The translations under genes were made by a program, and so were the position numbers. From positions 1 through 36,840 of the forward strand of contig JAAYNR010000109.1 in the NCBI GenBank assembly GCA_012520735.1: a stretch of DNA of 36,840 nucleotides. Direction: 5' to 3'. Below, in pieces: positions 8,686-16,404 of this stretch. The notes beneath the pieces are model-generated. The model worked only from the letters and a program-made list of their open reading frames with translations, ran no database searches and was not told the origin of the DNA. This stretch comes from Lentisphaerota bacterium. GTDB lineage: Bacteria > Verrucomicrobiota > Kiritimatiellia > RFP12 > JAAYNR01. How positions within the stretch are numbered: the first letter of the stretch is position 1; every line of letters begins with the position of its first letter.

Positions 8686-9774
8686 TTATTTTGCTTTTTC
8701 GAGCGCCTTGACATCAGTTGAGGTGATTGCCTTGAGGTTACGGGTGATTTTTTCGGCATCCCAATCCCACCAGGCGATCTCTTCCAGAGCTTTCACTATC
8801 TTATCAGAGAAGCGGCGCCGCAGTTCCACTGCCGGGGAGCCGGCAACCACGGTGTAGGGGGCGACATCAGCAGTGACCACGGCACGTGGTTCGATAATGG
8901 CTCCATTACCGATTTTGATACCGGGCATAATGACAGATTCAAAGCCGATGGTGACGTCATTGCCGACGATGGTATCGGGCAGTGGCTCGGGATCTTCATC
9001 CACGGGTGTTGCGGCTTCCCAGCCCTGAGCAAAGAGGGCAAAGGGGTAGCGGGTGAGGTGATCCTCACTGGCAACGGGGCTGGTGGTGTTCATAATAAAG
9101 CGGACTTTACGGCCAATGGCGGTAAAGCGACCAATCACTAGCCGGTTGCCGTTTTCGTTGGAGAGATTTATGACGCGATCTTCAAACGGTGCGCCACTGG
9201 TCTCTTCACTATAGGTATAGTCGCCGATATCGATGTTGGGGTTTTTTACTGTATTGGCGATAAAGGCGATACGGCGATCATTCCCCGGTAGCGGGAAACG
9301 GAGTGTGGGTGGAGGTCCGCATGGATCGGGCAGTTCGGGAACCTCGGGCAATTCGGGGATATCGGTCAGCGGAACATTATTCTCATTACACCAATTGACA
9401 ACAGCCTCACGCTCGGCGCGGTTTCGATAAGTAAACCAGATATCGGTGAGACCGAGTTCATCAGTCCAAAAGCGGAAACGGCGGTAAGCACCGCGGCGGG
9501 TGAAAAAGCCACGGACTTTATAGATATCATCGGGGCGGTACTCTTCAACGAAACTCTCCACCAGAGCACGCCCCAGATCGAGGCTTTTTTCACCCGGTAT
9601 CTGCGTACAGGCCTGCCAGTCGACATCCTCAGGTATCTTCGCCTGCTCCTCTTCAAGGTCTGTCCCCTTGAGATAAATTACGTCTCGTTCATGGTCATAA
9701 AATGCTCCACCGTCGACATAAATGGAGGCATCTGCAAACATTATCGCATCAATCAGTTCACTATAACTAGGCAT
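8686..9774 (-). CDS. UPF0158-domain / CatB-Vat-type hexapeptide acyltransferase fusion protein
   Basis: C-terminal half: LVIGRFTAIGRKVRFIMN...YPFALFAQGWE...DTIVGNDVTIGFESVIMPGIKIGNGAIIEPRAVVTADVAPYTVVAGSPAVELRRRFSDKIVKALEEIAWWDW (xenobiotic acyltransferase LbH type). N-terminal half: AFYDHERDVIYLKG...IPGEKSLDLGRALVESFVEEYRPDDIYKVRGFFTRRGAYRRFRFWTDELGLTDIWFTYRNRAEREAVVNWCNENNV (UPF0158 pattern). Track ORF begins at 9921; MPSYSEL at 9774 is the likelier start. Confidence 0.85.
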   Translation of the reverse strand: MPSYSELIDAIMFADASIYVDGGAFYDHERDVIYLKGTDLEEEQAKIPEDVDWQACTQIPGEKSLDLGRALVESFVEEYRPDDIYKVRGFFTRRGAYRRFRFWTDELGLTDIWFTYRNRAEREAVVNWCNENNVPLTDIPELPEVPELPDPCGPPPTLRFPLPGNDRRIAFIANTVKNPNIDIGDYTYSEETSGAPFEDRVINLSNENGNRLVIGRFTAIGRKVRFIMNTTSPVASEDHLTRYPFALFAQGWEAATPVDEDPEPLPDTIVGNDVTIGFESVIMPGIKIGNGAIIEPRAVVTADVAPYTVVAGSPAVELRRRFSDKIVKALEEIAWWDWDAEKITRNLKAITSTDVKALEKAK

Positions 9775-10123
9775 TTCTCTATCATCCTCTATACATGCTT
9801 TACTATTCCGGCGCAACCTTGCGTCTTCTATGCAGGCAGTAACAATCACGAGGATAGGCACACGGACTACCCAGCTTGCTAAACTCCCTGAAGGCGGTTG
9901 CACCTTAAGCTCGGTGGCCACCTTAAAACTTGGAAATCGCCTCTATAATAGCTAAAAAGTGGTAGATGATGCAAATGTAATTATATTAATAGTGGTAACT
10001 GTTTTTTATAAGGGCTTTTTTATGGGTTGAAGCTGCGCCGATTTTATGCCATATTTTTACTTGTCTTCAGATTAGGAACTTTTATCCTGCTCTGAGATAC
10101 AGTAATATGTTTCGGATATAGAG

Positions 10124-10927
10124 ATGAAAAAAGCGACCATAACCACTCCAGAACCGCAAGAGAGTGCAGAGGCTGTACAGGCCCCCAGCGCTACCGGAGC
10201 GATTTTGCGTAGCGATCATAAATCGCTCTACACGCAGTTGTTATCCGGGCTTTACGATGCGGTGCTTATAACCGACCCTAATGGCTATGTGATTGATACG
10301 AACCCGCGCGTTGAGGAGTTCTTTCAGTTTAAAGGGTCAGAAGTGTGGGATGAGATGATCGGCGAGCTGATCAGTGGTGTCGATTTGCCATTATTGGCGC
10401 GGGTACGCAAGGGGCTGGAGCAGGGGCGTTTGATCATGCTCGATGCCAAGTGTGTGCGTAAAGATGGGACGACCTTCCCCGGCGAGGTCTCTATCAGCAC
10501 TATCCGTGCTGTCAACGAAGGTGATCTGGTTTTTGCGGTGCGCAATGTGGAGCGGCGCAAGAGTGCCTGGAAAAAGATGCGCAGCGAGCAGAACGGCTGG
10601 CTGGTCTCGCTGGCACCAGGGGTGATTGTTGATCATGACGGGGTGATTTGCGGTGTCAACCGTGCGGCTGTGGAGTTGTGGCAGCGCAAGGGAGAGACGG
10701 AGTTTACCGGCAAATATTTTAAAGATTTATGGGAAAACGGGGCAGAGGCAGAGGAGGCTTTGGCTTTAACTGTTAAGGAGAAATCGTGGCGCGGTAAGCT
10801 GGCGGCTTTGCTTGATGATGGCCAGACGGTGCCAGTTGAGGTCTCTCTGGAGTCTGATGCCAGTGACCGGGGGAGTGCCGGCGGGTTTCTCTGTTCGCTA
10901 CTGCCCAGCGGAGGGGATGGCAATTAA
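10124..10927 (+). CDS. PAS-domain protein (two PAS-like domains, no output domain)
   Basis: LYTQLLSGLYDAVLITDPNGYVIDTNPRVEEFFQFKGSEV...KDGTTFPGEVSIS and a second GVIVDHDGVICGVNRAAVELWQRKGETEFTGK...DDGQTVPVEVSLE. Confidence 0.8.
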   Translation: MKKATITTPEPQESAEAVQAPSATGAILRSDHKSLYTQLLSGLYDAVLITDPNGYVIDTNPRVEEFFQFKGSEVWDEMIGELISGVDLPLLARVRKGLEQGRLIMLDAKCVRKDGTTFPGEVSISTIRAVNEGDLVFAVRNVERRKSAWKKMRSEQNGWLVSLAPGVIVDHDGVICGVNRAAVELWQRKGETEFTGKYFKDLWENGAEAEEALALTVKEKSWRGKLAALLDDGQTVPVEVSLESDASDRGSAGGFLCSLLPSGGDGN

Positions 10928-11784
10928 TGAGAGGTTCAACTAAGCAACAGCAGCGCACACTGATTGCGGCTGCGGTTGATGCTGATAAAACTTTACAGGA
11001 CTTTATCTGTGCCCGGCTGTCGTTATCGCGGCGCGGAGCGAAGTCGCTGATTGATACCCGTAATGTCTGGGTGAATCGCAAGCGGGTATGGATGGCAAAC
11101 CATATAATGCGTGCCGGCGATCAGGTGATTGTGCCGGTTTACAGTGACACTGTGGCGCAGGTTAAGGTGCCCAAACTGCGGGTGCTGATGAGTGACGAAG
11201 ACTACCTGGTGGTGGATAAACCGGCCACACTGGTCTCGGTAGGGAGTGGCGGAGTGGAGGAGTTGCTACGGCAGCAGCTCAAAGATCCGCAATTAATGGC
11301 TATCCACCGACTCGACCGCAACACCACGGGGTGCCTGCTCTTTGCGCGTCATCAGCAGGCTTTTGATGCAGCGGTTGATGAGTTTAAAAAACGCCATGTA
11401 CGTAAATCTTACAATGCGATTGTGGCGGGGCGCTTCCGGCAGCAGGTGTCGACGGTACATGAAGAGATTGACGGTGCCCGCGCGGTGACCAATATACGGC
11501 TGTTGCAGGCGCAGGACGATGCCAGCTTTTTGCTGCTACGGATTGAGACAGGGCGAACCCACCAGATACGCAAACATCTGGCTTCGTTGCGTCACCCCGT
11601 ATTGGGCGACCGTGAATACGGTATGAAGACGGCACGTGACGAGCGGCTGATAGATGTGCCGCGGCAGATGCTCCATGCGGTAGAGGTGGAGATGCCTAAT
11701 CCATTAAAAGCCGGCAGTACAATACGGGCTCACAGTCCGTTACCGGCCGATTTTCGTCGCTGTTTGAAGATGTTTAAACTGTAG
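10927..11784 (+). CDS. RluA-family pseudouridine synthase with S4 domain
   Basis: S4-like LQDFICARLSLSRRGAKSLIDTRNVWVN; YLVVDKPATLVS; AIHRLDRNTTGCLLFAR; GRTHQIRKHLASLRHPVLGDREYG. Confidence 0.93.
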   Translation: MRGSTKQQQRTLIAAAVDADKTLQDFICARLSLSRRGAKSLIDTRNVWVNRKRVWMANHIMRAGDQVIVPVYSDTVAQVKVPKLRVLMSDEDYLVVDKPATLVSVGSGGVEELLRQQLKDPQLMAIHRLDRNTTGCLLFARHQQAFDAAVDEFKKRHVRKSYNAIVAGRFRQQVSTVHEEIDGARAVTNIRLLQAQDDASFLLLRIETGRTHQIRKHLASLRHPVLGDREYGMKTARDERLIDVPRQMLHAVEVEMPNPLKAGSTIRAHSPLPADFRRCLKMFKL

Positions 11785-11802
11785 ATAAGTGGGAGATGCA
11801 GA

Positions 11803-13158
11803 ATGCGTGCCGGTTTTTACTCTGTTGATATTACACCCCGTGTGGGGGTGGGGTTGTGTGGTTTCGGGCCATATCTCAACCGTTACTCCCGGGCTATACG
11901 TGACACCCTTAAAGCCCGGGCCGCCGCTTTTGAGCATAAAGGCGAGCGGGCTATTGTGGTGAGTTGTGATCTGATCGGGGTCACGGCCGAACTCGCCGCT
12001 GAGATGCGCGAGCGTGCTGCAACAGCGACGGGCGTGGCGAGCAGTAAAATTATGATCCACTGTACTCACACCCACAGCGGCCCCAATACGGGCGGATACA
12101 TTGGTTGGGGTGAGGTTGACCCTCCTTATATAGCACTGCTGCCGCATAAAATTGCCTCTCTCTGTGCGGGAGCGGTTGAGCGGTTGGGTGAAGTAACACT
12201 GCACCACGCTGCTGCACCGTGTCATGGGGTTGGGCTGAACCGTGAGTACGACAAAGACGCTCCGCCGCTTGAGGATGTTTTAGAGGAGACGTGGTCTCCG
12301 GCAAAACCGGAGTTGACCGACACCGTGACTCAGGTGTTAGCCTTTCGCGACAGCACCGGTGGTCTGGCAGGATTTATGGCCTATTTCGGGTGTCACCCGG
12401 TAGTGTGCTGCGAACAGACTCACTATATCCATGGCGACTACTGCGGTGTAGCTATGGGTAATCTGGAACGCGAGTATCCTGGCAGTGTGGGGATGTTTTT
12501 GCAGGGGGCGCAGGGCGATGTCAACTCTTGTGTGGTACACAAACCGGAGCAGGAGTCGTTACTGGCACTTGATATTATTGCTGCCCGCTTTGCCAATGCC
12601 GTCCGATCCGGTCTAAAAGCGGCCAAACCTTTAGAGGTAGAGAGATTGGCTACTGTCAGCAACATGACCCGTTTCAGCTCTAAAGATATCTCCCTGGAGA
12701 GGATTGAGGCTCTGATAAAAGAGCAGGAGGCGGTGATTGATGCTCCGGGGGCAAGTGATACTGACCATAAACTGCGTATGGCGGTGGTGACGCTTAACGG
12801 ATTGCGGCAGATAGAGCAGCAGATGCGTCGGGGAGTCGACCTGAGTTTTCAGGAGGGTGAGGTACAGGGGGTCAGAGTGGGGCCAGTGGTGTTGTTGAGT
12901 GCACCCTTTGAGATTATGCAGGCGATTAAAAACGACGTGGTGGGTCGGGCCAGAGCGCAACTGCCGTTGGTGATGGGGATTACCAACGGTTCAATGGGCT
13001 ATGCACCTGACAAACAGGCGGCGGCTCGTGGCGGCTACGCGGCTGACATTGTGCCGATGATCGTAGGGCGGTTGCCATATAGAGATATACACAGTGAACT
13101 GGTAGAGGCACTACTTGAAGCCGACAGGCAATTAGATGGTGCACCCGGAGGGATTTGA
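11803..13158 (+). CDS. Neutral/alkaline non-lysosomal ceramidase N-terminal-like protein
   Basis: MRAGFYSVDITPRVGVGLCGFG...RAAAFEHKGERAIVVSCDLIGV...MIHCTHTHSGPNTGGY...FGCHPVVCC; 3' end overlaps tRNA-Leu on the other strand. Confidence 0.85.
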   Translation: MRAGFYSVDITPRVGVGLCGFGPYLNRYSRAIRDTLKARAAAFEHKGERAIVVSCDLIGVTAELAAEMRERAATATGVASSKIMIHCTHTHSGPNTGGYIGWGEVDPPYIALLPHKIASLCAGAVERLGEVTLHHAAAPCHGVGLNREYDKDAPPLEDVLEETWSPAKPELTDTVTQVLAFRDSTGGLAGFMAYFGCHPVVCCEQTHYIHGDYCGVAMGNLEREYPGSVGMFLQGAQGDVNSCVVHKPEQESLLALDIIAARFANAVRSGLKAAKPLEVERLATVSNMTRFSSKDISLERIEALIKEQEAVIDAPGASDTDHKLRMAVVTLNGLRQIEQQMRRGVDLSFQEGEVQGVRVGPVVLLSAPFEIMQAIKNDVVGRARAQLPLVMGITNGSMGYAPDKQAAARGGYAADIVPMIVGRLPYRDIHSELVEALLEADRQLDGAPGGI

Positions 13159-13221
13159 ACCCCCACGTCTCTCGACATAAGAACCTGAATCTTACGTGTC
13201 TGCCAGTTCCACCACGGGTGC
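13137..13221 (-). tRNA. tRNA-Leu (CAG)
   Basis: Reverse complement GCACCCGTGGTGGAACTGGCAGACACGTAAGATTCAGGTTCTTATGTCGAGAGACGTGGGGGTTCAAATCCCTCCGGGTGCACCA: acceptor stem, variable arm, GGTTCAAATCC T-loop, anticodon loop TTCAGGT, encoded CCA. Confidence 0.95.
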
Positions 13222-13380
13222 AAAACAGCGGTTATATTGGCAAAAAACGGTTGGATAGTCAACCAGTAATTGTATATATATTTTGCCACTTGCCTTTGTG
13301 AGGTCAGTATTGTATAGTATGCGGCAGATAAAGACATACTCTTTATTAGGCTCTTTTTAAAAAAGATAGCAGGTGGTAAT

Positions 13381-14517
13381 TTGCGTGTGATGCTTGTTGA
13401 GACTGTGTCACATCTTGGTGGGGCACAGTGGAGTTTATTTGAGAATGGCCTCAGGCTACAAAAAAATGGTGTTACGGTAGTAATTGCAGCACCAAAGGGG
13501 GAGCTATTAAGTGTTGCACAAGAGGCTGGGCTGGCGACGGTTGCGATACCTTTTTACAGGTTGCGCCGCAGCCCGTTCTTATGGTTTTCATGGTTGAAAC
13601 AGCACCGGGCGGCCGCTAAATTAAACAGAGCGGCTAATGCTTTTGTGCCGCATGTTATCCATGCCAATTCACTGGCTGCCGGCTCAATAGCACTTGGTTT
13701 GGCTGATAAATTTCCCTTTGTGTGTCATATTCGTGATCTGGTGTTCCCATTTTCTATTTTGCGTAAGGTAGCCAAACGGAGCGGGAGGATAGTTGCCTGC
13801 TCAAAGGCGGTAGATTCATTGCTGGCAGAGATGCTGCACGGGTCACCACGCAGTAGGTTGGTGCGGGTAATTAACGGTATTGATTGCGAACGTTTCAAGG
13901 GGGCAGTTGGTGCTGAGGTGCGGCGTGCCCGTAACCTGCCCGAGAGTGGGCCGTTGGTAGTGATGGCTGCACATCTGGTGCCATGGAAGAGACACAACGT
14001 TTTTCTTGATATGGCGGCCATACTGGCTAAGATATATCCAGAGGTGAACTTTGTTATAGCGGGGCGTGATTTATTGGGTGAACATGCGGCCTACAGGCGG
14101 CGGTTGCATGAGCAGGCGACAAATCTGGGATTGGAACAGAGGCTCTTCTGGTTTGAAAACGATACCGATATTGCCGATTTGTTGCAGGTGTCGACAGTGC
14201 TGGTACACCCGACCAGTGACGAGCCGTTCGGGCGTGTTCTGTGCGAAGCGATGGCTGCCAGCCGTCCAGTGGTGGCGGTGCGCAACAAAGGCCCGGCGAT
14301 GATAGTTGATGATAAGGTTACCGGTATACTGGTAGAGAAAAGTGACCCGGGGCAACTGGCAGGAGCGGTACGGCAGTTGCTGGATAATCCGCAACAGGCC
14401 GATGACTTTGGCCAGGCGGGGTATAAGCGTGTATCAGAGTTATACACGGTTGAGCGGAGTGTGCGTGAGTTGATGGAAGTTTATCAGGGTGCCATTAATG
14501 AGTTTCCGGTTAGCTAG
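13381..14517 (+). CDS. Family 4 glycosyltransferase (group 1)
   Basis: 378 aa, TTG start; ETVSHLGGAQWSLFENGLRLQKNG...VNFVIAGRDLLGEH...VLVHPTSDEPFGRVLCEAMAASRPVVAVRNKGPAMIV. Confidence 0.92.
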   Translation: MRVMLVETVSHLGGAQWSLFENGLRLQKNGVTVVIAAPKGELLSVAQEAGLATVAIPFYRLRRSPFLWFSWLKQHRAAAKLNRAANAFVPHVIHANSLAAGSIALGLADKFPFVCHIRDLVFPFSILRKVAKRSGRIVACSKAVDSLLAEMLHGSPRSRLVRVINGIDCERFKGAVGAEVRRARNLPESGPLVVMAAHLVPWKRHNVFLDMAAILAKIYPEVNFVIAGRDLLGEHAAYRRRLHEQATNLGLEQRLFWFENDTDIADLLQVSTVLVHPTSDEPFGRVLCEAMAASRPVVAVRNKGPAMIVDDKVTGILVEKSDPGQLAGAVRQLLDNPQQADDFGQAGYKRVSELYTVERSVRELMEVYQGAINEFPVS

Positions 14518-14522
14518 GGCTG

Positions 14523-15323
14523 TCAGTTAAACAGCAACCATAGCAGAGCGATACCACCGGCGCAGAAGCAGTAGATGGCAAAAATAGCGTAACGGCCGCG
14601 TCCCAGCAGGCGTACCAGTGCTCCAATCGCCAGATATCCCACAGTGGCAGAGATGGCTGCTCCAACCAGATAGTGTGTGTTGGTTAGTGGGCTATGGATG
14701 ATCTCTTCGTGATTTTTGATAAAAAAATCGACCACAGCACTGGCCAATAGCACAGGTATCGACATTAAAAATGAGAACTCTACAGCAGCCTCAGCACTTA
14801 ACCCGAGGTGGCGGCCAATGGTGATAGTGCTGCCAGAGCGGCTGATACCGGGGAAAACAGCAAAGCCCTGTGCCACGCCAATCCACCAGGCACGCTTGAG
14901 GGTGAAAGTTTTTTCATCGCCTTTGGCATGGCGCGCGGAGAGGAGCAGCAAGCCGGTTATCCACAAAAGCAGTGCCGCCACAAAGGCACCGGTACGGCGG
15001 TCGGCGATGAGCGGCTCAAGATAACGCCCACTAACCAGCCAGATCAAACCGGCGGGAACCACAGAGAGGGCTAACAGACCGACCATGTAGAGAGAGCTCT
15101 TCTCAAAACGGAGTGAACCGATTACCAGAGTTGCCAGCCGGCGTCGATAATATAGGATAACGGCTATCAGCGTACCCAGATGGAGAACTACTTCCAAACG
15201 TACACCGGGGGCATCGAGTTCCAGCAGTTCTTTTAAAATCAACAGATGACCAGAGCTGCTGATTGGCAAAAACTCAACTATGCCCTGAACAACCGCCAGA
15301 ATTATCACACTCAGCCAGATCAT
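14523..15323 (-). CDS. uppP: Undecaprenyl-diphosphatase
   Basis: VQGIVEFLPISSSGHLLI; VAQGFAVFPGISRSGSTITIG; multi-TM. Confidence 0.97.
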   Translation of the reverse strand: MIWLSVIILAVVQGIVEFLPISSSGHLLILKELLELDAPGVRLEVVLHLGTLIAVILYYRRRLATLVIGSLRFEKSSLYMVGLLALSVVPAGLIWLVSGRYLEPLIADRRTGAFVAALLLWITGLLLLSARHAKGDEKTFTLKRAWWIGVAQGFAVFPGISRSGSTITIGRHLGLSAEAAVEFSFLMSIPVLLASAVVDFFIKNHEEIIHSPLTNTHYLVGAAISATVGYLAIGALVRLLGRGRYAIFAIYCFCAGGIALLWLLFN

Positions 15324-15352
15324 TGTTATGTTAGCCCAGACTTTGATACTGT

Positions 15353-15391
15353 AAAATAAAAAAGCGCAGTCAGCGGTATGCCGACTGCGCT
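15353..15391 (-). terminator. Rho-independent terminator downstream of tRNA-Asp
   Basis: Minus strand AGCGCAGTC-GGCATACCGCT-GACTGCGCT (9-bp perfect stem) followed by TTTTTTATTTT. Confidence 0.85.
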
Positions 15392-15397
15392 AAAATG

Positions 15398-15474
15398 TGG
15401 CGGGGACGACGGGGCTCGAACCCGCAACCACCGGATCGACAATCCGGTGCGCTAACCAATTGCGCCACGTCCCC
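15398..15474 (-). tRNA. tRNA-Asp (GTC)
   Basis: Reverse complement GGGGACGTGGCGCAATTGGTTAGCGCACCGGATTGTCGATCCGGTGGTTGCGGGTTCGAACCCCGTCGTCCCCGCCA; complete cloverleaf, encoded CCA. Confidence 0.96.
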
Positions 15475-15763
15475 TTAAAAAGACAAGGCGTAATATACAT
15501 GATCTTAAAATTAATGCAAGCGCAAATTTTAAAAAAATGTAATTTTGTGACTTGTTAAAGTAAATGCTCCCATGAGGGGCATTTACTGAGTCAAGTTACC
15601 AAAACGAAAATAGTGTTTTTAGCTGTAAAAAAAGACCGCAAAATAGAAATAAATGGTATAATGGTAGCTTGTTGTTTGGTCGTTATGTGACGTACCAGGT
15701 TAACATATGGTTATAACCGGGTAAGGTTTTGAATTTAACCGAGCCTGTAAAACAGTAGGAGTA

Positions 15764-16270
15764 GTGATGAAACGGATATTATCAATAGTGGCAACAATTG
15801 TCTGTGGTTTGGCGTTGGCAGGCAGTATTGGCTGTGATGCAGCACAGGCAGAGAATAATGAAGTCAAAGCTGATGCAGCCAAAGAGGCTGTCTGGGGGAG
15901 TGACTTTGCCAAGGCGCAGGAGGCCGCCAAAACTAGTGGCAAACCGATATTGGCCTTTTTTACCGGCAGTGACTGGTGTGGCTGGTGCATCCGGCTACAT
16001 AAGGAAGTTCTGGGTGAGAAGCCTTTTGCCGACTATGCTAGTGAGAGTCTGGTCCTCTTTGAGGCCGACTTCCCACGTGGTAAAAAACTCGACCCTGAGG
16101 TCGCTAAACAGAATGATACTCTGATGGAGAAATATGGTGTCAGGGGCTTCCCGACCCTATTCTTGCTTAGTGCTGACGGAAAAGTATTGGGGCAGACCGG
16201 TTACCGTCCCGGCGGTGCTGATAAATATGTTGAGCACCTTAAAGAGCTGATTGCTGCAGGGAATAAATAA
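15764..16270 (+). CDS. Secreted thioredoxin-family protein (thioredoxin_7-like, WCGWC)
   Basis: Signal peptide; KPILAFFTGSDWCGWCIRLHKEVL...YGVRGFPTLFLLSADGKVLGQTGY. GTG at 15764 or ATG at 15767 as start. Confidence 0.9.
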   Translation: MMKRILSIVATIVCGLALAGSIGCDAAQAENNEVKADAAKEAVWGSDFAKAQEAAKTSGKPILAFFTGSDWCGWCIRLHKEVLGEKPFADYASESLVLFEADFPRGKKLDPEVAKQNDTLMEKYGVRGFPTLFLLSADGKVLGQTGYRPGGADKYVEHLKELIAAGNK

Positions 16271-16404
16271 GAGTTAGTCGGGGCAGAGTTATATCTGTTC
16301 CCAATAAAACAGCCCGGTGTGGCCTAATTGCTGAAGGCGTGTCTCAGGATGCGTCTGTTGGCAGGGGTATGCCGGGTTCTTTTTAGCTATAAGGTGGGGC
16401 GGTA

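Noticed and set aside
9775-9921. N-terminal extension of the fusion protein (MATELKVQPP...ACIEDARLRRNSKACIEDDRE)
   Set aside because: Probably upstream non-coding; MPSYSEL at 9774 aligns better with UPF0158 starts. The duplicated ACIED stretch is noted but not supported as coding.
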